A stretch of 64,000 nt of DNA, from positions 186,001 through 250,000 of the forward strand of contig NZ_JADKYB010000013.1 in NCBI RefSeq assembly GCF_016918855.1. Reading direction: 5' to 3'. Position 1 is the first letter of the stretch. Every line of letters starts with the position of its first letter. The translations under genes were made by a program, and so were the position numbers. Below the pieces are notes generated by a model. That model saw only the letters and a program-made list of their open reading frames with translations. It did no database searches and was not told the origin of the DNA. Positions 34,291 through 42,647 of the stretch are shown piece after piece. The stretch is from Actinacidiphila acididurans. Lineage in GTDB: Bacteria; Actinomycetota; Actinomycetes; Streptomycetales; Streptomycetaceae.

Positions 34291-35343
34291 ATGACGAGCA
34301 GCCGCCCGGCCGGCCAGCGACCGCCCACGCTGGAAGACGTCGCCAAGGAGGCGGGGGTGTCCCGGGCGACGGTGTCGCGGGTGGTCAACGGCACGCGCAA
34401 TGTCGATCCGGAGATCCAGCGGATCGTGCAGGAGGCCGTGGCGGCGACGGGTTACGTGCCCAACCGCGCGGCGCGTTCGCTGGTGACCCGCCGCACCGAC
34501 TCGGTGGCGCTGATCTTCTCGGTGCCGGACCACCAGGCGGCCGACGACCCGTTCCTGGGGCAGGTGTTCAGCGATCCGTTCTTCGGCCGGATAGTGGGCG
34601 GCCTGCTGACGGTGCTGCGGCCGCGCGGGGTGCACCCGGTGCTGATGCTCGCGGACTCCGACGACGCCCGGCACAGCCTGGTCTCGACGCTGCGGCAGGA
34701 GCACGCCGACGGAGTGGTGCTGGTGTCGATAGCGCCGGGCGACCCGCTGCCGTTCATGCTCACCGAGGCGGGGCTGCCGACGGTGCTGTTCGGGCGGCCG
34801 CCCACCCCGACGCCGGTGAGCTACGTGGACATCTCGCAGCAGGCGGGCGCCCGGCTGGCCGCGGACCACCTGGTGGCGCGCGGCTGCCGGCGGATCGTGA
34901 CCATCGCGGGCCCGTACGACTCGGCGGCCGGGCAGGAACGGCTGACCGGGTTCCGGCAGGCGATGGCCGAGCACGGGGTGGCGTACGTGCCGAGCGTCGA
35001 GGGCGGCTTCACCCAGAAGGGCGGCGAGGGGGCGATGCGGGCCCTGCTCGCCGAGCAGCCGGACCTGGACGGGGTGTTCGTGGCCAACGACCTGATGGCA
35101 CAGGGCGCGCTGCTGGTGCTGCGGGACTTCGGACGGCGGGTGCCGCAGGACGTGGCGGTGGTCGGGTTCGACGACAGCAGTGCGGCGCTGGCGGCCCGGC
35201 CGCTGCTGACCACGGTGCGGCAGCCGGTGGAGGACATGGCCGCCGAGATGGCCCGGCTGCTGCTGGCGCTGATCGACGACCCGGAGCACCGGACCCGGTC
35301 GGTGATCTTCAAGACGACGCTGGTGGCGCGCGAGTCGGCGTGA
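34291..35343 (+). CDS. LacI-family repressor, CelR/CebR-like
   Basis: A 350-residue LacI protein. Helix-turn-helix PTLEDVAKEAGVSRATVSRVVNGTRNVDPE, hinge GYVPNRAARSLVTRRTDSVALIFS, effector domain with DDPFLGQVFSDPFFGRIVGGLL, SYVDISQQAGARLAADHLV and the C-terminal VGFDDSSAALAARPLLTTVRQPVEDM. The VPNRAARSLVTRRTDSVAL hinge and the SYVDI segment are those I remember from CelR of Thermobifida and its relatives, which bind TGGGAGCGCTCCCA. It lies downstream of the two-domain glucanase and carries a GAGAGCGCTCTC operator on its own promoter, so it probably represses both. Effector probably a beta-gluco-oligosaccharide (inference). Confidence 0.9.
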   Translation: MTSSRPAGQRPPTLEDVAKEAGVSRATVSRVVNGTRNVDPEIQRIVQEAVAATGYVPNRAARSLVTRRTDSVALIFSVPDHQAADDPFLGQVFSDPFFGRIVGGLLTVLRPRGVHPVLMLADSDDARHSLVSTLRQEHADGVVLVSIAPGDPLPFMLTEAGLPTVLFGRPPTPTPVSYVDISQQAGARLAADHLVARGCRRIVTIAGPYDSAAGQERLTGFRQAMAEHGVAYVPSVEGGFTQKGGEGAMRALLAEQPDLDGVFVANDLMAQGALLVLRDFGRRVPQDVAVVGFDDSSAALAARPLLTTVRQPVEDMAAEMARLLLALIDDPEHRTRSVIFKTTLVARESA

Positions 35344-35371
35344 GCGGGGGCGGGGCGCTCCCCGGGGCGCG

Positions 35372-35385
35372 GGAGAGCGCTCTCC
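35372..35385. repeat. palindrome GGAGAGCGCTCTCC between convergent genes
   Basis: Perfect copy between the LacI stop (35343) and the end of the convergent phosphopantetheinyl transferase gene (35451). In this position it is more likely a terminator hairpin or a dispersed repeat than a promoter operator. Confidence 0.55.
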
Positions 35386-35450
35386 TGATCGCTTCAGCCT
35401 GGTCGTTTCAGGAGTTACGGTCGCGGTGTCCGCCGGCCTGCGCGCGGGAG

Positions 35451-36182
35451 CTACACGGCGACGCGGCGGTCCGTGGGGCCGCCGGTGCCGGCGCGGTCCT
35501 CGTTGGGCACCACGATGGCGGTGACGACCAAACCGTCGCGGACGATCCAGCGGCCGCTGAACACGTCGGGGCCGGTGCCCTCGGCGAGCAGCGGGCCGGG
35601 GATGAGCAGCCGGGCGGTGTAGGTGCCGCGGTCGGCGGCGCCGGGGTCGCGGGCGAAGAGGAGTTCGGCCTCTTTGAAGCCGAGCATGCGCCGGTGGTAG
35701 GGGTACCACGCCTTGTAGACGGTCTCCTTGGCGCTGAACAGCAGCCGGCCCCAGTGGAGGGCGGGGGCGACGGCGGTCAGGTCGTCCAGGGCGGCGCGTT
35801 CGGCGGGGGTGGACAGCACCAGGTCCAGGACGCCTTCGGGCAGCGGGCCGTGCGGTTCGGCGTCGATGCCGAGGGTGAGGATGTCGGTGGCGCGGGCCAC
35901 GGCGGCGGCGCGGTAGCCGTCGCAGTGGGTGATGCTGCCGACGACGCCGGCCGGCCACTGCGGGGCGCCGCGCTGCGGGTCGCGCAGGATGGGGCCGGGT
36001 TCGGTGCCCAGGGCGGCGAGCGCGGCGCGAGCGCAGGCGCGTCCGGCGGCGTACTCGGCGCGGCGCTTGGCGACGGCCTTGGCGACGTGGACGGCTTCCT
36101 CGGGGAACAGGGGGGCGTCGTCGAGTTCGGTGCCGTAGGCGGCGCGGGAGCGTACTTCGGCGGGCACCAGGTGCTCGATCAC
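35451..36182 (-). CDS. Sfp/EntD-type 4'-phosphopantetheinyl transferase
   Basis: A 243-residue enzyme that converts apo carrier proteins of PKS, NRPS or fatty acid systems to the holo form. Motifs: CARAALAALG, GVVGSITHCDGYRAAAVAR, the Mg-binding TLGIDAEPHGPL and FSAKETVYKAWYP. GTG 36182 overlaps the stop of the metallophosphoesterase gene by 4 nt (GTGA), so the two are translationally coupled. No PKS/NRPS gene is in the window, so it probably serves clusters elsewhere. Confidence 0.93.
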   Translation of the reverse strand: MIEHLVPAEVRSRAAYGTELDDAPLFPEEAVHVAKAVAKRRAEYAAGRACARAALAALGTEPGPILRDPQRGAPQWPAGVVGSITHCDGYRAAAVARATDILTLGIDAEPHGPLPEGVLDLVLSTPAERAALDDLTAVAPALHWGRLLFSAKETVYKAWYPYHRRMLGFKEAELLFARDPGAADRGTYTARLLIPGPLLAEGTGPDVFSGRWIVRDGLVVTAIVVPNEDRAGTGGPTDRRVAV

Positions 36183-37042
36183 CGGGCCACCCCCTGGCGG
36201 CCGGCCATGATGCGGCGCGGGCCGGAGGGGCCGGCCGGGCGGCGGCCCCATTCGCGCGGGTAGCCGAGGGAGACCTCGGTGAAGCGCACGTTGTCGCGGT
36301 GGATCACCCGGGGGATGTGCAGGTGGCCGTAGACGACCTCGGCGGCGCGGTAGCGCAGGTGCCAGTCCTCGGTGAGTTCGGTGCCGCACCACAGGGCGAA
36401 GGAGGGGTAGTGCAGGACGGCGGTGGGGTCGCGGCGCAGCGGCCAGTGGCTGGCGAGGACGGTCTGCAGCGACGGGTCGAGGGCGTCCAGGCGGCGGGCG
36501 GTGGCGGCGACCCGGGCGCGGCACCAGTCGTCGATGGCGGGCAGCGGGTCGGGGTGCAGGAAGTACTCGTCGGTGCACACCACGCCCAGCTCGCGGGAGT
36601 GGGCGAGCGCTTCCTCCTTGGTGGTGGCGCCCGGGGTGCCGTCCCGCCACGTGTAGTCGTAGAGCGTGAACAGCGGGCAGACCGCGACCGGCCCGGTGGG
36701 GCCCTCCCACAGCAGGTAGGGGTCCTCGGGGGTGTGGACGCCGATCCGGCGCAGTTCGGCGACCAGGTGGTCGTAGCGGGCCTGGCCGCGCAGCGGGAGC
36801 GGGTCGCCCTGCGGGGTCCACAGCTCGTGGTTGCCGGGCAGCCAGATCACGGTGCCGAAGTTGTTCTTCAGCGTGGTGAGCGCCCACAGGATGTCGGTGG
36901 AGCGCTCTCCCACGTCGCCGGCGACGATCAGCCAGTCCTCGTCGGTGTCGGGTCTGAGGTCCTCGACGATCGAGCGGTTCGCCTCGTATCCGACGTGCAG
37001 GTCACTGATCGCGAGGAGCTGCGCCCCGCCCGGGGCGCTCAC
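36179..37042 (-). CDS. metallophosphoesterase coupled to the PPTase
   Basis: A 287-residue calcineurin-like phosphoesterase with all five metal blocks: AISDLHVGYE, VAGDVGERS, LPGNHELW, LASHWPL and VYGHLHIPR. Starts at GTG 37042. The PPTase-metallophosphoesterase gene pair recurs in actinomycetes; a role in coenzyme A or carrier-protein turnover is a plausible inference but not shown by sequence. A GTGGAGCGCTCTCCCAC partial palindrome lies within it (about 36897-36913). Confidence 0.9.
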   Translation of the reverse strand: MSAPGGAQLLAISDLHVGYEANRSIVEDLRPDTDEDWLIVAGDVGERSTDILWALTTLKNNFGTVIWLPGNHELWTPQGDPLPLRGQARYDHLVAELRRIGVHTPEDPYLLWEGPTGPVAVCPLFTLYDYTWRDGTPGATTKEEALAHSRELGVVCTDEYFLHPDPLPAIDDWCRARVAATARRLDALDPSLQTVLASHWPLRRDPTAVLHYPSFALWCGTELTEDWHLRYRAAEVVYGHLHIPRVIHRDNVRFTEVSLGYPREWGRRPAGPSGPRRIMAGRQGVAR

Positions 37043-37145
37043 CGCTCCGCCCGGCCACGTGGAGGTCTATGCACGTGAATCATTCTCCCAGACCGGGGGC
37101 CGGTGGCCAAGTACGCTCCGGCCTGGGGGAATGCGGGTCGCGGGG

Positions 37146-38954
37146 CTACGGGGCGGTCCGGGCGGCGGGCCGGGGGGAGCGCTCGCCGGCCAGTTCCAGC
37201 AGCCGGGCGCGGGCCGCCGGGTCGCCGTGGTCGAGGTGCACGGCGGTGGCGGTGGCGGCGTCGACCAACCGTTCCAGGTCGGCGACGCGCCCGGTGGCGC
37301 CCCGGGAGTGCCGGGCCAGCGACGGCAGTTCGGCCGCGGCGAGTTCGGCGGCGCTGCGCGCGTGGGCCAGCGACCGGTAGGCGGCGCGGCGCAGGGCGAA
37401 GCGGTGCTCGCGGTCGCCGGGGCCGTCCAGGACGTGTCCGAGGTAGGCGTCGGTGGCCGCGGCGGCGTCGGTCAGCCGGGCGCGGACGTCGGCGCCGCGC
37501 CGTACCGGCCACGGCAGGTGGCCGACGAGCAGCACGATGGCGCAGGCGAGCAGGGTGTCGCCGATCCGGTTCCAGTACGCGCCCTTGTCGCCGCCGACGG
37601 TGACGAAGGCCAGCGCCATGAGGGTGACCACGCCGGTCTGCGCGGCGAAGTGCCGACCGGCGACCGGGAGCGCCGCGGAGCAGGCCAGGGCGAGGGCGTA
37701 GGGCCAGGGGCCGCCGGCCGGCAGCGCGGCGGCCGGGACGGCGAAGAGCAGGGCGCCGGCGACCGTGCCCAGGGCGCGGTTGATGGCGCGGGAGGCGAGC
37801 GGGCCGAGGTCGGGCTTGACCAGGAAGACCGCGGTGACCGGCAGCCAGTACCAGTGGTGCGGGTGCAGGGCCTGCGCGGCTGCGGTGCTGGCCGCGACGC
37901 AGCCGGCCACACGCACCCCGTACTCCCGTCCGGCCGGTCCGAACACGCGACGGGCCGCCGTGCGCAGGGGCGCCGGGTCCTCATGCGCGGCCGGCCGCGG
38001 ATGGCGCGGCATCCTCGCCGGGGGTGTGGAGCCGAACGCCACGGCGGCCCGCAGCAGGGCGTCGTCCAGCGCGCGCAGCCCGGGGCCCTCCCGCAGCGGC
38101 GCGGGCAGCGGCCCGGGCAGGGTGCCGGAGCGTACGGCGGCGGCCAGCCGGCGCGGGCCCTCGGCGGCGCGGGCGGGCACAAGGGCGGCGGCCCAGGTCA
38201 GGGCGGTGGCGGCCTCGGCCAGCGGCAGGACGGCGGTGAACCGGGCGCGCAGCAGGCGTTCGGTGGCGGTCGGCCGGTGCCACCGGCGGGGTGCGGCGAG
38301 CGCGTCCTGGGCGCGGTCCAGGGCGGCGGTCAGCGCGGCCCGGCGGGCCAGGGCGTGCGGCCCCCCGGCGGCCGCCAGCAGGTCGGCGACCGCGTCATAG
38401 GCGGCGGCGACCGCGGCGCGCTCCCCGTCGAGGAAGTCCAGCCGGGCGCCGGGGGCGGGCAGGGCCACCCGCAGCAGCACCGTCCAGCAGGCGCCCGCCA
38501 GGAAGAGCGCGGCGCGCTGCCAGGCGGGTTCGGGCAGCGGCATTCCCGCGGCGAGCACGGCGGTGATGAGGAACTGGGTGCCGGCCGTCGAGGCGACCGG
38601 GCCGGCCGCGCTGAGCGCTCCCGCCACGAGGGCGAGGCCGGTCAGCGCGAGGGTGAGCAGGGGCGAACCGCTCAGCGGGGTGCCGGCGAGCATCCCGACG
38701 GCTCCGGCCAGCGCGGGCAGGCCCAGGTGCGGGACGGAGCGGCGGCGGCTGCCGGGCCGGTCGGCGAAGGTGGTCAGCATCGCGCCGAGCGCCGCGATCA
38801 CCCCGCTCGTCGGGTGGCCCGCGGCGCCGCCGACGGCCAGCAGCGCCCCGGCGCTCAGGGTGCTGCGTACGACGGCCTGCCAGGGGACGGGGCCGCGTTG
38901 CCAGTGCAGGGTGTGGGCGAGCCAGACGGGCAGCGTGAATCGCTGTACGCGCAT
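37146..38954 (-). CDS. FUSC-family (aromatic acid exporter-like) membrane protein
   Basis: A 602-residue protein from ATG 38954 with two six-helix-type hydrophobic blocks: residues about 35-165 (TLSAGALLAVGGAAGHPTSGVIAALGAMLTTFADRPG...) and about 355-480 (WYWLPVTAVFLVKPDLGPLASRAINRALGTVAGALLFAVPAAALPAG...). Each is followed by a long cytoplasmic helical stretch. The LPVTAVFLVKPDLGPLASRAINRALGTVAGA segment is the FUSC/ArAE signature. Expected role is export of small aromatic or toxic compounds. It stands alone. Confidence 0.85.
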   Translation of the reverse strand: MRVQRFTLPVWLAHTLHWQRGPVPWQAVVRSTLSAGALLAVGGAAGHPTSGVIAALGAMLTTFADRPGSRRRSVPHLGLPALAGAVGMLAGTPLSGSPLLTLALTGLALVAGALSAAGPVASTAGTQFLITAVLAAGMPLPEPAWQRAALFLAGACWTVLLRVALPAPGARLDFLDGERAAVAAAYDAVADLLAAAGGPHALARRAALTAALDRAQDALAAPRRWHRPTATERLLRARFTAVLPLAEAATALTWAAALVPARAAEGPRRLAAAVRSGTLPGPLPAPLREGPGLRALDDALLRAAVAFGSTPPARMPRHPRPAAHEDPAPLRTAARRVFGPAGREYGVRVAGCVAASTAAAQALHPHHWYWLPVTAVFLVKPDLGPLASRAINRALGTVAGALLFAVPAAALPAGGPWPYALALACSAALPVAGRHFAAQTGVVTLMALAFVTVGGDKGAYWNRIGDTLLACAIVLLVGHLPWPVRRGADVRARLTDAAAATDAYLGHVLDGPGDREHRFALRRAAYRSLAHARSAAELAAAELPSLARHSRGATGRVADLERLVDAATATAVHLDHGDPAARARLLELAGERSPRPAARTAP

Positions 38955-39264
38955 ACGGGGAGGGCTCCTGAGGGGCTGCGGGCGGAGGGTCTCGCCTGCG
39001 GACGACCTCGGCCCGGCGGTTCCTCCATGGTACGGGGCGGCGTGTAACGCTCCGGCGCGCCGCGTGTGCCGGTCCGGTGACACCTGGGGCTCGCGTACGG
39101 CGGGTCCGTACGGCCTGTCCCCCGTCGGTCGCTCCGGGCTGCCGGGAGGGGACGTGTCGGGAGCGGACCACCGCGCCGGCCGGCCGCATCGGAGGCGGGA
39201 AGCCCCAGGCGATCCGCGGGAAAGTCGTTTCCTGCTCCGCACACCTGTTTGAGATCATCCGGGC

Positions 39265-39966
39265 ATGACGGTCGGCGAGTTCGGCGAGTTCGAGGCGCAC
39301 ATCACCGTCCGCTGCCCCGACGGTGCCGCTGCGGCGATCCGGCTGGCGCGGTGGTCGGCCGAGCGGGGCTGGAAGTTCACGCACATCGTGCTGGCGCGGG
39401 GGCGCGTGCCGTCGCAGCCCATGGTCACGCTGCGCGGCCGCGGGTCGTACGAGGAGCAGGTGCGCGTCTGCCGCCGGGCCGCGGGGGCGCTGCGGGCGGC
39501 GGGTTTCCCGCCGGTGCGGGTGAAGATCGAGGTCCCGCCGTGGGATCCGGTCGTGCCGCGCTCCGACGCGCAGGCGCTGCTGCCGGGCGGCCTCGGCGGC
39601 CGGGCCGACGGCGCCGGCCGGTACTTCGAGCATCACCTGAAAGTGCTGCTCACCCCGGGTGCCCCGGACGCCGCGGTGCTCCTGGACGCGCTCACCGCGA
39701 CGGCTGTCGCCCATGACGCGCACGTGTCGTGGAACGCGCGGCGGATCCGTGCCGGCACCGGCCGCGAGGAACGGTTCGTCACCCAGCGCTGCCACGGGGT
39801 CGGGCTGCCGACCGCCCGGGCACGGCTGGCGGCGCTGAAGCGCTCGGTGGTGGACCTCGGCGTCGAGATCGCCGAGGTGGAGCAGGAATTCGTGGTCCAC
39901 GACAGCAACCTGGCAGTCGACGAAGGGTGGATCGTCATGACGGCGGACGAGGCGGCGCGGCGATGA
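39265..39966 (+). CDS. protein of unknown function with internal duplication, coupled to a nucleotidyltransferase
   Basis: A 233-residue soluble protein. Two halves align by eye: FEAHITVRCP...FTHIVLARG...VTLRGRGS (residues 8-60) and FEHHLKVLLTP...DAHVSWNAR...VTQRCHGVG (about 120-180). Each has a His after FEA/FEH, a second His about 30 residues later, a VTxR(C/G)xG turn, then an Ala/Leu-rich helix and a strand (VKIEVPP and EIAEVEQEF). The spaced histidines recall 2H-type folds but the HxT pattern is only met once. Its stop overlaps the next ATG (ATGA), so the two proteins are made together. No family recognised. Confidence 0.72.
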   Translation: MTVGEFGEFEAHITVRCPDGAAAAIRLARWSAERGWKFTHIVLARGRVPSQPMVTLRGRGSYEEQVRVCRRAAGALRAAGFPPVRVKIEVPPWDPVVPRSDAQALLPGGLGGRADGAGRYFEHHLKVLLTPGAPDAAVLLDALTATAVAHDAHVSWNARRIRAGTGREERFVTQRCHGVGLPTARARLAALKRSVVDLGVEIAEVEQEFVVHDSNLAVDEGWIVMTADEAARR

Positions 39967-41267
39967 GCAAGAGCTGGGAGTCCCTGGGCACGTGGCAGCA
40001 GCGCGTGCCGCGCGGGCCCCTGACCGGGGAGGAGCTGGCCCGGCTCCAGCTGCCACCGACCCTGCGCCGGATCGACGACGAGAGCGCTCTCCAGCGGCCG
40101 GTCTTCGATCCGGCGCTCAAGCACCACGCCAACGCCTTCCGCGCGAGCGACCCGGACTTCGCGGACCCGGCCGCCCGGACGGCGTGGCTGACGGCGCGCC
40201 GCACGGCGATGGACCTCGTGCTGGCCTCGGTCGCCGCCTCGCCCTGGCGTGATCATCTCGTGCTGCGCGGCAGCGTGCTGCTCGCCCAGTGGTTCGGCGA
40301 CGCCGCGCGTGAGCCCGGTGACCTGGACTTCGTGGTCGTGCCCGCGCAGTGGCGGCTCGAGGAGGACCGGACCGCGGCGATGCTGGACGGCATCGCGCGG
40401 GGCGCCGAGCGGGCGGCGTCGGCGTCCACGGCGTCCTCCGCGCCGGATCAGGCCGTGCGTTTCGATGCGCGGGACGCGGTGAGCGAGGACATCTGGACCT
40501 ACGAGCGCGCCCAGGGCCGACGGCTCGTCCTGCCGTGGACCTGCGGCTCCACCGACGGCGTCGTCCAGCTCGACTTCGTCTTCGGCGAGCCGCTGCCGGT
40601 GCCGCCGCGGGAGGAGACCGTCGGCGGCTCACGCCTGCTCGGGGCCACCCCCGAACTCTCGCTCGCCTGGAAGCTCCTGTGGCTGGCCACCGACATGCAC
40701 CCCCAGGGCAAGGATCTGTACGACGCGGTGCTCCTGGCCGAGCACTGCCGGGTGGACTACGGGCTCCTGGGCTCGGTGTTCATCGCGGCCGACCCCTATT
40801 ACGCCGCACGCCCGGTGACGCCCGAGGTGACGGCCGAGATGTCTCCCGACTGGGAGTGGCGCCATTTCGCCGCCGAGTATCCGCATCTGGCGGGCGACCC
40901 GGCGGAGTTGCTCGACCGGCTGCGTTCCGCGCTGGCGCCCACGTTCCGGGCCGCCCTGGAGGCACCCCGCGGCCCGCACCGCTGGTGGTCCGCCCAGTGG
41001 CTGGACGCCTGCCGAGCGGTCCACGCCGCGGGCGGTCTCGACGGTCTGCTCACGGATCTGGCGGCGCAGCGGGCGCCCGCTGCGGTGGCAGCCGCCGTGG
41101 TCCGCGAATTTCTCGGCCCGGACACCTGCGACCCCGCACGGGCGGTCGGCCTGGTCCACGAGCACCCGGCCTGGTCCTCCTCCGCGGATCTCTACGCCCG
41201 GCGCCTGCCGCCCGGATCCGCCGAGAAGCTGATCGAGGCGGTCGCCGCCATGGACATCGGCGCGTGA
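39963..41267 (+). CDS. AbiEii-like nucleotidyltransferase
   Basis: A 434-residue protein. The nucleotidyltransferase core is LRGSVLLAQWFGDAAREPGDLDFVV, with the GS motif and the metal-binding Asp120 and Asp122. A later WLATDMHPQGKDLYDAVLLAEH block matches the K-D-x-Y-D motif of the AbiEii/AbiGii toxin family. In AbiE systems the partner is a winged-helix antitoxin (AbiEi); here the coupled upstream gene is a different protein. Long C-terminal helical region of unknown use. It could be a growth-arrest or phage-defence effector, or a housekeeping RNA-modifying enzyme. A perfect GAGAGCGCTCTC lies inside at 40080-40091, reading ESAL. Confidence 0.75.
   Translation: MSKSWESLGTWQQRVPRGPLTGEELARLQLPPTLRRIDDESALQRPVFDPALKHHANAFRASDPDFADPAARTAWLTARRTAMDLVLASVAASPWRDHLVLRGSVLLAQWFGDAAREPGDLDFVVVPAQWRLEEDRTAAMLDGIARGAERAASASTASSAPDQAVRFDARDAVSEDIWTYERAQGRRLVLPWTCGSTDGVVQLDFVFGEPLPVPPREETVGGSRLLGATPELSLAWKLLWLATDMHPQGKDLYDAVLLAEHCRVDYGLLGSVFIAADPYYAARPVTPEVTAEMSPDWEWRHFAAEYPHLAGDPAELLDRLRSALAPTFRAALEAPRGPHRWWSAQWLDACRAVHAAGGLDGLLTDLAAQRAPAAVAAAVVREFLGPDTCDPARAVGLVHEHPAWSSSADLYARRLPPGSAEKLIEAVAAMDIGA
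40080..40091. repeat. GAGAGCGCTCTC inside the nucleotidyltransferase gene
   Basis: Perfect 12-bp palindrome in the coding sequence, about 118 nt after the start codon. Confidence 0.6.
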
Positions 41268-41300
41268 CACGCGCACCGCATGCGCCCGGCGCCGCGAAGG

Positions 41301-41324
41301 GGTGGGGAGAGCGCTCTCCCCACC
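41301..41324. terminator. 24-bp perfect palindrome between convergent genes
   Basis: Positions 41301-41312 are the exact reverse complement of 41313-41324; the centre is GAGAGCGCTCTC with GGTGG/CCACC outer arms. Three further CACCTCTCCC-like copies follow to 41350. It sits midway between the stops of the nucleotidyltransferase and the thiolase. It may act as a two-way terminator; it is also the longest form of the dispersed palindrome. Confidence 0.6.
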
Positions 41325-41369
41325 TCTCCCCACCTCTCCCCACCCCTTCCCACCCCTTTACGGCCCTTG

Positions 41370-42557
41370 TCAGTCGCGGTCGACCAGGACGGCCGCGCCC
41401 TGGCCGACGCCCACGCACATGGTGGCCAGCCCGCGGTGAGCGCCGGTGCGGCGCATGCGGTGGAGGAGGGTGGTGAGGATGCGGGCGCCGGAGCAGCCGA
41501 GGGGGTGGCCGAGGGCGATGGCGCCGCCGTCGGGGTTGACGAGGTCGGGGTCGATGGCGAGTTCGCGGACGCAGGCGAGGGCCTGGGCGGCGAAGGCCTC
41601 GTTGAATTCGGCCGCCTCCACGGAGGAGATGTCGCGGCCGAGGCGGGCGAGGGCGCGGCGGGTGGCGGGGACCGGGCCCATGCCCATGACGTCGGGGTGG
41701 ACGCCGGCGCTGGCGCCGGCGGCGTAACGGCCGAGGGATTCGAGGCCGAGTTCGTCGAGGACGTCCTCGCTGACCAGGAGGAGGGCGGCGGCGCCGTCGT
41801 TCATGGGTGAGGAGTTGCCGGCGGTGACGGTGCCGCCGGCCCGGAAGACCGGCTTGAGGCCGGCCAGGCGTTCGGCGGTGGTGTCCTCGCGGATGCACTC
41901 GTCCTGGTCGACGACCACGCCGTCGGGGCGGGTGACGGGAAGGATCTCGGCGTCGAAGAGGCCATTCTTGCGGGCCGCGGTGGCGTTGCGGTGGCTGCGC
42001 AGGGCGAAGGCGTCCTGGTCGGCGCGGCTGACGCGGTAGCGGTCGGCGACCTCCTCGGCGGTCTCGCCCATGGAGAGCACGCCGTGCAGGTCGTGCATGC
42101 GGGGGTTGGTCAGCCGCCAGCCGAGCCGGGTGTCGTGGGTCTCGATGCCGCGCGGCAGGGCTTCCTCGGGGCGGGCCAGGACGAAGGGGGCCCGGCTCAT
42201 GGATTCGGAGCCGCCGGCGACCACGACGTCGGCCTCGCCCGCGGCGATCGCACGGGCCGCGCTGGTGACGGCTTCCATGCCGGAGGCGCACAGCCGGTTG
42301 ACGGTGACCCCGGGAACGCTCTCCGGCAGGCCGGCCAGGAGTACGGCCATGCGCGCGACATTGCGGTTGTCCTCGCCGGCCTGGTTGGCCGCGCCCCAGT
42401 AGACGTCGTCGATACGGGCCGGGTCCAGGGCGGGTACGTCCGCGAGCATTCCGCCCAGCGCCCCGGCGGCGAGGTCGTCCGGCCGTACGCCGGAGAGCGC
42501 TCCACGAAGTTTCCCGATGGGAGTGCGGCGGGCGGCGGCGAAGTGGACGGTGCGCAT
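41370..42557 (-). CDS. acetyl-CoA acetyltransferase / 3-ketoacyl-CoA thiolase
   Basis: A 395-residue thiolase. Nucleophile Cys90 in VNRLCASGMEA, the His of the GGAIALGHPLGCSG motif and the acid/base Cys in MCVGVGQGAA are all present, as is the NEAFA motif (AEFNEAFAAQAL). The R-P-E-E-A-L-P-R-G region and overall length fit the PcaF/beta-ketoadipyl or acetoacetyl-CoA thiolase groups; substrate cannot be fixed. Upstream lie two large inverted repeats and the remains of a MarR gene on the same strand. Confidence 0.93.
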   Translation of the reverse strand: MRTVHFAAARRTPIGKLRGALSGVRPDDLAAGALGGMLADVPALDPARIDDVYWGAANQAGEDNRNVARMAVLLAGLPESVPGVTVNRLCASGMEAVTSAARAIAAGEADVVVAGGSESMSRAPFVLARPEEALPRGIETHDTRLGWRLTNPRMHDLHGVLSMGETAEEVADRYRVSRADQDAFALRSHRNATAARKNGLFDAEILPVTRPDGVVVDQDECIREDTTAERLAGLKPVFRAGGTVTAGNSSPMNDGAAALLLVSEDVLDELGLESLGRYAAGASAGVHPDVMGMGPVPATRRALARLGRDISSVEAAEFNEAFAAQALACVRELAIDPDLVNPDGGAIALGHPLGCSGARILTTLLHRMRRTGAHRGLATMCVGVGQGAAVLVDRD

Positions 42558-42568
42558 CGCGGGCTCCT

Positions 42569-42607
42569 CGCGGTGATACGGGGTGGGCCGCGCGCCGTAT
42601 CACCGCG
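42569..42607. promoter_or_regulatory. 13-bp inverted repeat upstream of thiolase
   Basis: CGCGGTGATACGG (42569-42581) and CCGTATCACCGCG (42595-42607) are perfect complements with a 13-nt spacer, ending 12 nt before the thiolase start. Either an operator of about 39 bp or a 5' UTR hairpin next to the ribosome site. Confidence 0.6.
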
Positions 42608-42647
42608 GCTCGCCCGGCTCGGGCTGCGGCGACGGGGTGTGCCGCCT

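Noticed and set aside
35451..37042. Edge of an NRPS/PKS cluster marked by the PPTase
   Set aside because: Flanking genes are regulators, membrane proteins and hydrolases; no megasynthase is seen in the window.
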